Below are positions 47,304 through 58,902 of a stretch of DNA of 64,000 nt, piece after piece. This stretch comes from an uncultured Draconibacterium sp. Its GTDB lineage: Bacteria > Bacteroidota > Bacteroidia > Bacteroidales > Prolixibacteraceae. The translations under genes and the position numbers were made by a program. Under the pieces are notes generated by a model. It was given only the letters and a program-made list of their open reading frames with translations, ran no database searches and was not told the origin of the DNA. Numbering within the stretch: the stretch's first letter is position 1; each line of letters begins with the position of its first letter. The DNA lies in the NCBI RefSeq assembly GCF_963677155.1, contig NZ_OY781884.1:1286001-1350000 (forward strand). The letters are read 5' to 3'.

Positions 47304-49064
47304 TTATTGAGGTAGCGCGTCGTTGGCCGAAGTTGCATACAAGCCCAGTAAACAACCAGTAAAACCACCAGCTACATCCGTAGAAAGAATATCTCCCGAT
47401 ACAGTTCCTCCAAGGGTTTCAAAATCGGCTCCATCAACAGCATAAGCAAAGTCATACTTATCTCCTTTTGCCGAAACCTGCAAACGCACCGGTTTGCTGA
47501 TATCAATTTTAGTACTGGCAATTACTTTCGAATCCATTTCACGACGGAAACGTTGTTTAAAATTGCGTTGTAATACCAAAACATAATCCTCGCCTTTTTT
47601 GGTAATTCCAAATACATAGTTCGCATTTTCGCTTTGTAATGCCACAATTCCGGCTAAATCTTTTTCTGATTCAGGTTTATAATCCAGAGTAGCAGCATAC
47701 GAGAAAGTGTTGTGCATTTGACGATAAAACAATGTTGAAGTTGGTTTTACCTCTTTCACATTGGCCTCAAAAGGATTGATTTTTACACCATCTTTTGCTT
47801 TTTCGATAAATGCTTCGCGTGGTCCGCGCAGGCCAATCCAACGCTTATCCAGATCTTTTGACGAAAAATCTTCTTCATAAGTGAAGTTTCCATTGGGGAA
47901 AAAGCCGTCTTCGCCTGTTTTATTCTCTACACCTTTTGGCATATCCAATTTGGGTTCCATTGGAACAAGTCCGTTAACAAACACAGGGAATTCTCCTGAC
48001 CAATCAACCGGTAAAATAAAGGTTTCGCGACCTGTATTTACGCGTTGTTCTTCGTTAGGGCGAACTGCAAGGAAAACACCGTACCATTGGCCATTTGGTC
48101 CTTCAACAACATCAGCATGACCTGCCCAATCTACTTTATTCTCTCTTTCTTTTGGGAAGTGACGTTGCGTTAAAATAGGGTTGCTTGGAGCCGGAATAAA
48201 TGGTCCGGTTGGACTGTCGCTTTTGAAGATAACTTCGCTGTGCCAGCCGCCTGTTCCACCTTCGGCGCACATCAGGTAATATTTTCCATCTTTTTTGTAA
48301 AGGTGTGGAGCCTCAATCCATATTGGTTTTTTGGCCAAATCAACACCTCCGTTTACGATAACTTTGTCTGTTCCTTCAATAACCTGGTCTTTTTCAACAT
48401 CGTATTCCCAAACCTTGATTACACGGTGACCGTTGTACAATTCTTTTCCACGTTCAGGAGCATCATTATGAACAATATATGCTTTACCATCGTCATCGAA
48501 GAAAATCGACGGATCGATACCTCCGAAAGCCAACTTTATAGGATCTCCCCATCCTTTTTTAGGATCTTTTGTTTTTACGATAATGTTATTCAAACCACCT
48601 GTAAATGCAGTGGTAATCATGTAAAAAGTATCGTTATATGGGTTGTAAGTAATTCCCGGAGCATAAACACCTGCACTAATACCACAATCGTGTGTATCGA
48701 ATGTTTCGGGATTATCAAGTACGCCTCCAAGGTCGGTCCAGTTTACCAAATCTTTTGAATGAAAAATGGGAACTCCCGGAAACATGGCAAATGACGAACA
48801 AACCAAATAATAATCATCGCCTTTGCGGGTTATTGCCGGATCGGGGTAACAACCTTGTAAAATAGGGTTGTAGAACTCATCATCGGCCAGTGGGTAATTT
48901 TTATAAACATCATCATCGCCTTGATAAACAAAATTGGAAAACACGGGGGCATTTGTGCTTTTAGCTTTTTTTGTGGCCTGAGCACCACTAGCCCCAAAAG
49001 TAAACAACATGGCTAAAACGGTTAGCTGAGAAATTAAACTCGGTATAAAAATTCTTTTCTTCAT
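47304..49064 (-). CDS. GH43 enzyme with C-terminal beta-sandwich
   Basis: A 586-residue exported enzyme (signal about 1-30). The propeller (about 60-380) starts NPILQGCYPDPAI (base Asp in PDPA), has GGIDPSIFFDDDG for the modulator Asp and WIEAPHLYKKDG for the acid Glu. The SSFAMFPGVPIFHSKDLVNW stretch is typical of xylan beta-xylosidase and arabinofuranosidase subfamilies. A concanavalin-like C-terminal domain (about 400-580) follows. It is the second gene after the SusC/SusD unit, 45 bases after the CE1 gene, and ends in a strong terminator. Subfamily not assigned. Confidence 0.9.
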   Translation of the reverse strand: MKKRIFIPSLISQLTVLAMLFTFGASGAQATKKAKSTNAPVFSNFVYQGDDDVYKNYPLADDEFYNPILQGCYPDPAITRKGDDYYLVCSSFAMFPGVPIFHSKDLVNWTDLGGVLDNPETFDTHDCGISAGVYAPGITYNPYNDTFYMITTAFTGGLNNIIVKTKDPKKGWGDPIKLAFGGIDPSIFFDDDGKAYIVHNDAPERGKELYNGHRVIKVWEYDVEKDQVIEGTDKVIVNGGVDLAKKPIWIEAPHLYKKDGKYYLMCAEGGTGGWHSEVIFKSDSPTGPFIPAPSNPILTQRHFPKERENKVDWAGHADVVEGPNGQWYGVFLAVRPNEEQRVNTGRETFILPVDWSGEFPVFVNGLVPMEPKLDMPKGVENKTGEDGFFPNGNFTYEEDFSSKDLDKRWIGLRGPREAFIEKAKDGVKINPFEANVKEVKPTSTLFYRQMHNTFSYAATLDYKPESEKDLAGIVALQSENANYVFGITKKGEDYVLVLQRNFKQRFRREMDSKVIASTKIDISKPVRLQVSAKGDKYDFAYAVDGADFETLGGTVSGDILSTDVAGGFTGCLLGLYATSANDALPQ

Positions 49065-49109
49065 TTTAATCGATATAATTATTTTACTATTTTATTCGGT
49101 TACTTTTTG

Positions 49110-50253
<1,144 letters not shown>

Positions 50254-50284
50254 AAAAAAAGCGCCACCAAACTGGTGACGCTTC
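50254..50284 (-). terminator. Rho-independent terminator after SusD
   Basis: An 11-bp stem (50259-50269 with 50273-50283, one G-T pair), 3-base loop, followed on the minus strand by T7. It closes the SusC-SusD transcript 50 bases after the SusD stop. Confidence 0.9.
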
Positions 50285-50335
50285 TAAACTTAAATCAAAT
50301 AATTTATGTTGCTACGTAGAAAATTAAATCTTCTA

Positions 50336-52159
50336 TTAGTTGTAAGCATCATTTTGATCACACAATCGATTTTTCAATAACTCATCAGTAGGTATTGGCA
50401 TGTCCATTTTCTGAATATCGAAATCAAAAACACGGTAAGTATGCCAGTTATCTTTTTGCTCATCAGCATCCGAACTACCAACACCTTTAGGATAATTGAT
50501 ATTTATGTGATCTTCGATAAACCCGGAACGGATTAAATCCTGGGCGAGACACCACTCTGCATTGAATTCCTTACGACGTTCCTGTCCTAAAGCAAGCAAC
50601 CAAACCGGAGAAGCAAAACCTTTCTCTGATTTTAGCTGCGTATAGTACTCCTTTGCATCAGGGACAGTTACTATCGTTGTATTAAAAGGAAGAGGATAGG
50701 TATCGGGTTTTTCGATATCAGTAGCTTCCCTACTAATAAAGAATTGAGCCATCTCTTGATAATAAGGAAGATAGGTCGCAGTTAAAGTAGCTTCTTTACC
50801 TACTTCCATATTACCCCAGGCACGTTCACGAATTTGACCAATATAGCCCCATGCAGTGTCATCATCAGCTCCGTTCAAATTAAACAAACATTCCGCATAG
50901 TCAAGTAAAACATTCGCATAACGTTTATAATAAATCTGTTGAGGAGCCCATGGTGCCTGATAGTTTGCACGGGTTGTCCGAAAATATTTCAAACTCCAGA
51001 TAGCTGGGGCGGCCTCACCATCTTGTAACCAATGATAATGCACATTCGCAGGATTCGCAGTATAATCAACCTGATTATATGGATTATAACCATAGTTCGT
51101 TTCGGACTTCCAAGCTGGATCGATATCAGTCACTTTCGCAGTTACAGCTGATGCTTCACGACGCTTATCTCCCGGTTCATAAATACTCCACCATTCCCAC
51201 GATAGATACAAGGTTCCCCATCCTCCAACAGGCGGTGGTGCGACAAAATGAACCATCCAGTTATGGGCCTGAGACAGAGTACCAGAATTGTCCCACGCAG
51301 GACCTTCATCCAGAACCTCTTCCCAAATACACTCTTTTGTCCATACAGCTCCCGGATCCCACAAAGTAGTGAACGAAGGATTCAGTTCATATTTTCCACT
51401 TTCAATTACTTGTTTCAGAGCTGCAGCAGCAAGGGTATAATTCTCACTTGCTTTTTCAGGCACGCGAAAAGCCATCCACATATAAGCTTCGCCAAGGTAA
51501 GAAAGGGCAAATCCTTTAGTAATACGTCCGTACTGTCCATCCATCGGATCCCATTCCAATTCATCAACTGCCACTTTTAAATCATCAATAATAAAATTCC
51601 ACATTTCTTCATAAGTTTCAGCACGGGCCTTTTCCGGAGTATTTATGTAGTTTTCACCTGTTGCCAACATCGGTACACGACCAAAAGCTTTTGCTAGCCA
51701 CATGTAGAAAAAAGCGCGAATCCCCCTTGCTTGACCGTCAAGCGAAGTTTTCACAGAAGGTGTAACTGCTTCTGCAGTTTCAAGACCGGCAAGAAAATCG
51801 TTACACCTGGAAATAGCAGCATAAGCCTGTTTCCACCCAGTTAAAAGCTCCGGGCTACCTGCATCCCATGATTGCGAATTCCATTTTTTATCCCATCCTG
51901 TTGCCTGGGTATCCATTGTCGGATGGCCTCCGATAAATAAATTTGGTTTAATTCCCCAATCTCCGTCAATATCTGTCGGTAGCATCATCGTATAACAACC
52001 AATCAGACCTCCTTTGGCATCTTCATCACTTTTAAACATCTGGTCGGCAGCCAAAATAGAATAGTGATCGACTTTCAAGAAGTCTTCGCTACAGGAGCTT
52101 ATTCCTATTAGGATTAACACACTTGCAAGCGTATATAATATTTTTGATATTTTTTTCAT
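50336..52159 (-). CDS. SusD-like surface glycan-binding lipoprotein
   Basis: A 607-residue lipoprotein (Cys23 in ISSCSEDF). The tetratricopeptide-rich SusD fold is indicated by KVDHYS after the signal, LLTGWKQAYAAISRCNDFL (about 105-123), ARGIRAFFYMWLAKAFGRVPM and the C-terminal QERRKEFNAEW (about 545). SusD proteins sit on the SusC barrel at the cell surface and hand over oligosaccharides. Many tryptophans in the middle region could form the sugar-binding platform. It is 30 bases after SusC and ends in a strong terminator. No SusE-like second binding protein follows, which is unusual for a xylan locus. Confidence 0.95.
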   Translation of the reverse strand: MKKISKILYTLASVLILIGISSCSEDFLKVDHYSILAADQMFKSDEDAKGGLIGCYTMMLPTDIDGDWGIKPNLFIGGHPTMDTQATGWDKKWNSQSWDAGSPELLTGWKQAYAAISRCNDFLAGLETAEAVTPSVKTSLDGQARGIRAFFYMWLAKAFGRVPMLATGENYINTPEKARAETYEEMWNFIIDDLKVAVDELEWDPMDGQYGRITKGFALSYLGEAYMWMAFRVPEKASENYTLAAAALKQVIESGKYELNPSFTTLWDPGAVWTKECIWEEVLDEGPAWDNSGTLSQAHNWMVHFVAPPPVGGWGTLYLSWEWWSIYEPGDKRREASAVTAKVTDIDPAWKSETNYGYNPYNQVDYTANPANVHYHWLQDGEAAPAIWSLKYFRTTRANYQAPWAPQQIYYKRYANVLLDYAECLFNLNGADDDTAWGYIGQIRERAWGNMEVGKEATLTATYLPYYQEMAQFFISREATDIEKPDTYPLPFNTTIVTVPDAKEYYTQLKSEKGFASPVWLLALGQERRKEFNAEWCLAQDLIRSGFIEDHININYPKGVGSSDADEQKDNWHTYRVFDFDIQKMDMPIPTDELLKNRLCDQNDAYN

Positions 52160-52189
52160 AACATTAATTTATTATTTATGTAAAACAAA

Positions 52190-55100
52190 TTAAAATTTGA
52201 CATTCAACCCAAGTGAAAATGTCCTTGCGTTAGGATAACGCCCAGTATCCAAGCCGGTATAAAGCACACTTCCTTGTCCTGCTTCCGGATCGCCATATTT
52301 ATTATAGCTGGAGAAAGTAGCCAGATTTTGCATGGCAACATATAAACGTGCACCCTCCATATGCAAGGTATTCAACATTGATTTGCTAAAATTATAGCCC
52401 AATTGAACAGTACTGATCTTGAAGAAATCTCCTTTCTTAACCCAGTGGTCAGAACCACGCATATTGTTATTCAAATCAAGGAATGACAAACGAGGTGTTG
52501 TAGTACTTTGATTTTGCTTTGTCCAGGCACTATTTGCAACATCAACCAAAACGTTAGGAGTAGTCCCATTATCACTCGGGAACATGTTAGATAATGTCAT
52601 TGCAGAATAAGAATATATTTTAACACCAGCAACTCCATAACAATAAACTGATAAATCAAAGTTTTTATACGATGTATTTAAGTTAAAACCATAGTTTAGT
52701 TTTGGAAAGCCGTCTCCTAAAACAGTCATATCCTCCTCGCTAAGATGTCCGTCATCGTTCAGGTCTTTATATTTAAAATCTCCAGGAACGGTTGCGGTAC
52801 CATTATTATATCCGTCGGGGTGCCCAGCTGCTATTGCAGCTTCATTGGCAGCATCTATTTCAGCCTGAGACTGGTAAATACCTTCGACCTCATATCCCCA
52901 GAAAGAACCTACGGCATAACCTTCACGCATAATCGAGTGACCGTTCCAGTGTGTCCCAGATGGAGCACCAATAGCACCTACGTTTGATCCATCGTCTGTA
53001 CTGCCTGTATTCTCTTTGAAAATGTCGGATCCAATCTCTATAATTTCGTTTTTAATGGTTGAACCGGTTATATTTACACCAATAGTCCAATCATCATTAA
53101 TTCGTTTTTTATAATCTGCACTAAATTCAAATCCTCGATTCTGTATCTCTCCATAGTTGGTGTATACTTCGGTGTAACCAGCGGAAGGACGTATTGCCTG
53201 ATCCAACAACAAATCTTTAGATGTACGGGTAAAATAATCTAATGTGAAGTTTAAATCACTGTTCAATACTCCTAAATCAATACCAACGTTACTTTGCTCA
53301 TTGGTCTCCCATTTCAATCTTGGATCAGTTAATGTTGGTGCAAGACCAGTAGCCAATTGCCTACTAGTACTCATCCCCGACTGACCATTCTGTCCGTAAA
53401 AGAAATACTGTATCTTACTAGATGTCAAAGCGGTAACAGACTTATCCGTTGCTCCTCCAGAGTTACCTGTTTGTCCCCAACCTAAACGAAGCTTCAAGTT
53501 GCTAATAGCAGTATTACCTTTCATGAAATTTTCTTCTGAAATACGCCATCCTGCAGCCGCTGAAGGGAAATTCCCCCACCTGTTATCTGCCCCGAAATTA
53601 GAAGACCCATCACGACGAATGGTAGCAGTCAAAATGTACCGATCTTTTAGAACATATTGAACACGACCAAAATATGACAATCCACGAGACTCGAGGTTAT
53701 ATGCCCCTGTACCGATTCTTGCTGCAGGATCCTTTGTCAAGCTAATATCACGGATGTTTTCTCCGGGAAAATCTTTTCCTGAGACGTTACTCCAGTTTCC
53801 AAAACCTTTGCTCACTGAATTACCCCCCATTAAAGTCAAATCGTGAATATCATTCTTCCATTTATAAGTCAAATAAGTTTCAATAGCAATATTATTATAA
53901 TTACTGTTATTAATTCCTAAATTGTATCTGGCATCATAATTGAATAATTTAACTTCTGTACCATCAGGAAAATAGCGTTTTTTGTTTCCCCAGAAATTAT
54001 ACCAATTGTTTGCTCTAAAATCATAAGAAGCTACCGACCGAAGGGTTAGCCCTTCTGCTAATTTGAGATTAATATATGTGCTTAGAAGTGTCCGGTTATT
54101 TTTGGTAACCCCAGTATTTTCCATTTGCTCGGCATAAATATTATTTTCCAGATTTGAATCGTTTGAACCAATGTCACCTTGTTCGGGTGCACCATATGTC
54201 CCATCAGCGTTTACAACATTAGGACTGACAATCTGGTTAGTTTCTGGATCAACATAGTCCATGGTTGGAGCTATGAAGGCCCAGTCTCGAAGAGAAGACA
54301 GGTTACCATTGTTACCGATACCGGCATTACTTCCTTGTGATTCAGAATGAGTAAAACTAAGGTCACCACCAATCTCAAGAAAATCTCCCACCTCAGTGGA
54401 TACACTAATACGACCGGTTAACCGTTTGTAACTTGTATTAATAACAATACCTTCATTATCCAAATAACCTAATGAGAAATGATGCTTCGTTTTTTCAGTT
54501 CCACCGGAACTTGAAAGATTGTACTGCTGCTTAAGAGAAGGACGTGTCATCTCTTTTTGCCAATCAATATTATTTCTTTTACCGTCATATTGTTCCGAGT
54601 AAATAGCATTAGCCAAACTTCCACCATCACTTTCTCGTGCCACACGTATGTTTCTTGCATATTGATCTACGTCTCCAACATCCAGTGTTGATGCCAATGT
54701 TTGCACACCAAAATTTGCAGAAAAAGTAATATTTGAAACGCCCGCCTTACCACGTTTAGTAGCAATCATTATAACACCATTGGCTCCTGCTGAACCATAA
54801 ATAGCAGTCGCAGAGGCATCCTTTAATATTTCTATTGTTTCAATATCATTAGGGTTTAGAAAATTAGCGTTGGTTCCCACCTGAACGCCATCAACAACGT
54901 ACAATGGGTCGGCCTTTCCTTGAATCGTAGCAACCCCACGAATACGAATAGCGGCATTGGCATCTGGCGCACCATCCTGTGAGGTAACCATAACTCCAGC
55001 TGCAGCTCCCTGTAACCCTTGTAAGATATTTGTAGGAGCCTTTCGCATCATTGATTCTGCATTCACTGAAGCAACTGCTCCAGAGATGTCGGTTTTTTTC

Positions 55101-55450
55101 ATGGTACCGTAACCAACAACTACAACCTCATCGAGTCCAACCACATCGGGTTTCATTGTAATGTTAAAAGAGGTTTGCGAACCAATTTCAACTTTCTGAA
55201 CCTCCATACCAACAAAGCTAAACACAAGAACTTTTGATCCCTGAGGAACTTCCAGAGTAAACTTACCATCAAAATCTGTTACTGTACCAATAGTAGTTTC
55301 TTGTACAGTAACCGAAACTCCCGGAATTGGACTACCCGTGTCATCGACTACAGCACCCTGTAATTTGATGTTTTGGCCAAAACCACAGAGTGTTAAGAGC
55401 ATCATAGGAAGCATCAAAAGTGCAACCTGAAATAATTTGCCTTTTTTCAT
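52190..55450 (-). CDS. SusC-like TonB-dependent outer-membrane transporter
   Basis: A 1086-residue receptor that imports oligosaccharides across the outer membrane. Signal about 1-25; carboxypeptidase-regulatory-like domain about 28-105 (LQGAVVDDTGSPIPGV); TonB-box-like region DEVVVVGYG (about 108-116); plug domain about 118-235 with LYVVDGVQV and ILKDASATAIYGS; then a 22-strand barrel ending in a short aromatic strand LGLNVKF. No extra N-terminal signalling domain is present, so control by an ECF/anti-sigma pair is not indicated. It is the first gene of the locus on this strand, preceded by a 935-base spacer. Confidence 0.95.
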   Translation of the reverse strand: MKKGKLFQVALLMLPMMLLTLCGFGQNIKLQGAVVDDTGSPIPGVSVTVQETTIGTVTDFDGKFTLEVPQGSKVLVFSFVGMEVQKVEIGSQTSFNITMKPDVVGLDEVVVVGYGTMKKTDISGAVASVNAESMMRKAPTNILQGLQGAAAGVMVTSQDGAPDANAAIRIRGVATIQGKADPLYVVDGVQVGTNANFLNPNDIETIEILKDASATAIYGSAGANGVIMIATKRGKAGVSNITFSANFGVQTLASTLDVGDVDQYARNIRVARESDGGSLANAIYSEQYDGKRNNIDWQKEMTRPSLKQQYNLSSSGGTEKTKHHFSLGYLDNEGIVINTSYKRLTGRISVSTEVGDFLEIGGDLSFTHSESQGSNAGIGNNGNLSSLRDWAFIAPTMDYVDPETNQIVSPNVVNADGTYGAPEQGDIGSNDSNLENNIYAEQMENTGVTKNNRTLLSTYINLKLAEGLTLRSVASYDFRANNWYNFWGNKKRYFPDGTEVKLFNYDARYNLGINNSNYNNIAIETYLTYKWKNDIHDLTLMGGNSVSKGFGNWSNVSGKDFPGENIRDISLTKDPAARIGTGAYNLESRGLSYFGRVQYVLKDRYILTATIRRDGSSNFGADNRWGNFPSAAAGWRISEENFMKGNTAISNLKLRLGWGQTGNSGGATDKSVTALTSSKIQYFFYGQNGQSGMSTSRQLATGLAPTLTDPRLKWETNEQSNVGIDLGVLNSDLNFTLDYFTRTSKDLLLDQAIRPSAGYTEVYTNYGEIQNRGFEFSADYKKRINDDWTIGVNITGSTIKNEIIEIGSDIFKENTGSTDDGSNVGAIGAPSGTHWNGHSIMREGYAVGSFWGYEVEGIYQSQAEIDAANEAAIAAGHPDGYNNGTATVPGDFKYKDLNDDGHLSEEDMTVLGDGFPKLNYGFNLNTSYKNFDLSVYCYGVAGVKIYSYSAMTLSNMFPSDNGTTPNVLVDVANSAWTKQNQSTTTPRLSFLDLNNNMRGSDHWVKKGDFFKISTVQLGYNFSKSMLNTLHMEGARLYVAMQNLATFSSYNKYGDPEAGQGSVLYTGLDTGRYPNARTFSLGLNVKF

Positions 55451-56385
55451 AAATAAATAGTTTTGATTAATAAATTGGAATTAAATCTAAGACGATAGCG
55501 GTTATTTATACAGGCAGAATACACCCTCTAAATGGCCTCCAACCTCTTAGTTATATTTTCATTCATTCCGAATTTTATCTGATGACAGGAGCCTGTACTT
55601 CACCAATATTCCATCGAGCATTCAACTAAACCTTTTTTAGCAATACCCATAAACTTCAGTGTTCAATTAAACTTCAAGAAGAACAGTAGTAATAAATTCA
55701 TTTTAAAATTACTAAAACCACCATCTTTTTTCTATTCGACTAAACACACATTCTGCACGATGTTTATATAGTGTTATACATGAAGACTTCGATCAGAAAA
55801 ACTCAGATGAACGACAACATATACGAATTTGAACGATGTACTAGTGCCGCTTGTTCTGGATTAAGACATAATCGGAATTTAGAAGCAAAATTTGTATTCT
55901 TAGAAAATACGGCTAATAATGATAGATCTTTACAGTTCATACTTTCGAGTTTGATTTGTTAGTTATAATTGTCAAAAGTACATTATCTATTTTAGAACAA
56001 CTTATAAATTTAGATATTAAAATTTCAAGTTTAGATAAATATCAATCATCGAACAGGTTAAAAATAACATTTCGGCAGATCATTTAAACACTACCCCAAC
56101 CAGATATAAACACCAGCAAAATCCCCATCTCAACAAACAACAAAGCTCTGATTTAATGAACCTTAAAACATCACAACGCAAACAAAATTGCGATCAAACC
56201 AACAAATAAAGATTAAATCTTACGTTCAAAATCGGATCTGTTTATATCTAAATTTTTTCTCTATTCATTCTGTAGTTCCGAAGAGACTTATTGTACTAAC
56301 TACAATTTTTTTTTATAAATTTGTTAAGCCGTACAAATCAATAAATTTGATTAAAGTAATAAACCAATAACCTAAAATCTAAATT
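55451..56385. other. 935-base divergent regulatory spacer between SusC and GH9
   Basis: AT-rich spacer between SusC (minus) and the GH9 operon (plus). I find no credible gene; a 63-codon plus-strand frame at 55771-55962 has no recognisable content. It must hold two promoters. On the minus strand TACTTTTG (55980-55973) matches the Bacteroidota -7 box but would give a leader over 500 bases. No long inverted repeat was seen. Confidence 0.5.
56292..56324 (+). promoter_or_regulatory. Candidate promoter of the GH9 operon
   Basis: TAAATTTG at 56317-56324 fits the Bacteroidota -7 box TAnnTTTG, with TTG at 56292-56294 about 22 bases upstream as a -33 element. It would give a leader of about 55 bases. 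The same ATAAATTTG word recurs at 56341-56349, so the choice is uncertain. Confidence 0.35.
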
Positions 56386-58902
56386 ATGAAGAATCTTTCT
56401 TTCCTCTTTTATTTTCTGATCGTATTCTCCTCTACTACTCTCAACGCACAGGAATTCAAACTTAACTCATCCGGTTATTTTCAAAACCATGGTGTAGATA
56501 TAATGTCTTTTGATGATATTTACCCTGAAGGACATCAGGGCGGTGTTTCGCTGATTATGCACGGGAACCGCATTGCCACCAATGGCGACATCAGACTGGA
56601 ACCCACTCCCGGACAATGGCAGCCAGTGCCTAAACAACGCAACCGCGTTACAAATGAGGATGAAAATACGATTACTGCGTATTTAAGTTTTCCCGACTCA
56701 TCACGCCACATTACAGGCTACAACCCTATGGTTTACCCCGATTTACAAATAAACTACACTGTAAATGTTGAAGGCAAGGGCAGCTCGGTTATCGTCACCG
56801 TTAATCTGGAGCAGCCTGTTCCACAAAATTACTTGGGCAAAGTGGGTTTTAATATGGAACTTTTCCCGGGAGCTTTGTTTGGCAAACCTTGGATTATGGA
56901 CGATAAAACGGGAATTTTCCCGCAACAACCCAACGGACCAACCCTTTACGAACCTTCTAATTACAAATATATTGGCGATTTTAATCCTGATGGAAAAGCA
57001 TCAGCTGAACAACTTGCCGGAGAAGGATACAGTCCAATAATTGCAGACGATATTATTGCCGAGCCTTATGCACAGGGGCACCACTTTGTGGTACGCCCAA
57101 ATGATGCTTACGGGAAATTCAGCATTGAGAGTAAAGGAGCTGCCTTAAAACTATACGATGGACGCATGAATCACAACAATGGTTGGTTTGTGGTGCGAAG
57201 CGAAATTCCCGCAGGAAAAACAAAACAGGCTATAAAATGGATCATTACACCTAACGTTGTTGAAGACTGGCTTTATACCCCGGTAGTTCAAACTTCGCAA
57301 ATTGGCTATCACGGCAAACAACAAAAAACAGCTATTATAGAGCTCGATAAACGCACCGAAAAAACAGAAACGCCTGCGCTATTCAAAATTACCGCTTCAG
57401 GTGAAGAAGAAATACTCAGTAAACCCGGAGAAGAATGGGGCCAGTTTTTGCGCTACAACTACCTGAAATTCGATTTCACGGAAATAAACGAGCCCGGACT
57501 TTACCAGGTGCGTTACGGAGATTCTACTTCTCCGGTTTTTCGGATTGATAACGCTGTTTACGGTCGAGGAGTTTGGCAACCGGTATTAGAATATTTCTTA
57601 CCCGTCCAGATGTGTCACATGCGGGTAAACGAAAAATACCGTGTTTGGCACGACGAATGCCACATGGACGACGCACGGATGGCTCCCGTTAATTTTAATC
57701 ACATCGATGGCTACGCGCAAGGAGCCTCCACTTTAACCGACTATTCGCCCGGCGACATTGTTCCCGGATTAAATATTGGTGGCTGGCACGATGCCGGCGA
57801 CTTCGATTTGCGCGTAGAATCGCAGGCTGGCGAAGCTTATATTCTAGCACTTGCCTACGAAGCATTTAGGGTGGACTATGATGCCACTTCCATCGATCAG
57901 CAAAAAAGAATTACTGAAATCCACCAGCCCGATGGGAAAGCCGACATCTTGCAGCAGATTGAAAATGGTGCGCTTACTGTTATTGGAGGATATCGTGCTC
58001 TGGGCCGTCTTTACCGCGGGATAATTTGTAACAACCTACGGCAATATGTAATACTGGGCGATGCGGCAGCAATGACCGACAACAAACCAGGCAATGAAGA
58101 CGACCGCTGGGTATTTACCGAAGATAATCCTTACCGCGAATTAACCACTGCCGCACAAATGGCCGCCACAGCCCGTGTGCTGAAAGGTTTTAACGATACA
58201 CTCAGCACGCAAGCTCTTGATTGTGCCAAAACCTTATTTGAGGTTACAGAAGCAAGCGGACGTTCCAAAGCGGCAAAAATACATGCAGCAACCGAGCTGT
58301 ACCTTACTACCGGCGATGATATTTACAAAAACTACCTGCTCTCCGAAACCGAATTTATTACACAAGCCATTAGATTTGTTGGTTGGTACATTGGCCGTGC
58401 CGAGAAAAAAATCAATGATCCTGATTTTACCAAAGCAATCAGGGAAGCCATGAGCGGACTAAACGAACATATAAAAAGACAAGGTGCCGAAACTCCTTAC
58501 GGAATTCCTTATCGCCCGCGTGTTTGGGGTGCCGGCTGGGATATTCAGGCTTTTGGTTTCAGGCAATACTTTTTGCATATGTCCTACCCCGATATTTTTA
58601 GCTCAGAATATATTTACAATGCGTTGAATTTTATTTTGGGTTGTCATCCGGGTTCCAATACTTCTTCGTTTGCTTCGGGAATCGGTGCAAGATCGGCAAC
58701 TGTTGGCTATGGCTTAAATCGCGCCGACTGGTCATATATTCCGGGTGGCGTTGTGTCGGGTACGGGACTTATTCGCCCCGATTTCCCAGAACTGCTTGAA
58801 TTTCCCTACATGTGGCAACAGGTTGAATACGTGGTTGGCGGTGGCTCGTCACATTATATGTTTCTGGTTCTTGCTGCTCAACAACTATTGAAAGACGAGT
58901 GA
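56386..58902 (+). CDS. GH9 glycosidase with large extra N-terminal domain
   Basis: An 838-residue exported enzyme (signal about 1-22). The catalytic (alpha/alpha)6 barrel (about 390-838) has GGWHDAGDFD with the base pair Asp469/Asp472 and a C-terminal region WQQVEYVVGGG with the likely acid Glu. An Ig-like CelD_N domain lies at about 298-388 (VVQTSQIGYHG). In front of it is an extra beta-rich region of about 270 residues (about 25-295) that I do not recognise. GH9 enzymes cut beta-1,4-glucans, xyloglucan or glucosaminides. The gene starts a three-gene plus-strand operon and its stop overlaps the next start by four bases (ATGA). Confidence 0.87.
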   Translation: MKNLSFLFYFLIVFSSTTLNAQEFKLNSSGYFQNHGVDIMSFDDIYPEGHQGGVSLIMHGNRIATNGDIRLEPTPGQWQPVPKQRNRVTNEDENTITAYLSFPDSSRHITGYNPMVYPDLQINYTVNVEGKGSSVIVTVNLEQPVPQNYLGKVGFNMELFPGALFGKPWIMDDKTGIFPQQPNGPTLYEPSNYKYIGDFNPDGKASAEQLAGEGYSPIIADDIIAEPYAQGHHFVVRPNDAYGKFSIESKGAALKLYDGRMNHNNGWFVVRSEIPAGKTKQAIKWIITPNVVEDWLYTPVVQTSQIGYHGKQQKTAIIELDKRTEKTETPALFKITASGEEEILSKPGEEWGQFLRYNYLKFDFTEINEPGLYQVRYGDSTSPVFRIDNAVYGRGVWQPVLEYFLPVQMCHMRVNEKYRVWHDECHMDDARMAPVNFNHIDGYAQGASTLTDYSPGDIVPGLNIGGWHDAGDFDLRVESQAGEAYILALAYEAFRVDYDATSIDQQKRITEIHQPDGKADILQQIENGALTVIGGYRALGRLYRGIICNNLRQYVILGDAAAMTDNKPGNEDDRWVFTEDNPYRELTTAAQMAATARVLKGFNDTLSTQALDCAKTLFEVTEASGRSKAAKIHAATELYLTTGDDIYKNYLLSETEFITQAIRFVGWYIGRAEKKINDPDFTKAIREAMSGLNEHIKRQGAETPYGIPYRPRVWGAGWDIQAFGFRQYFLHMSYPDIFSSEYIYNALNFILGCHPGSNTSSFASGIGARSATVGYGLNRADWSYIPGGVVSGTGLIRPDFPELLEFPYMWQQVEYVVGGGSSHYMFLVLAAQQLLKDE

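Noticed and set aside
55771-55962. 63-codon plus-strand frame in the SusC/GH9 spacer
   Set aside because: No recognisable domain, mixed composition and no supporting start context; most likely chance.
55973-55980. TACTTTTG on the minus strand as the SusC promoter
   Set aside because: It matches the -7 consensus, but the -33 spacing is short and the leader would exceed 500 bases; left unassigned.
56342-56349. Second TAAATTTG as the -7 box of the GH9 operon
   Set aside because: The TTTG upstream is only 17 bases away and the leader would be very short; the copy at 56317 fits slightly better.
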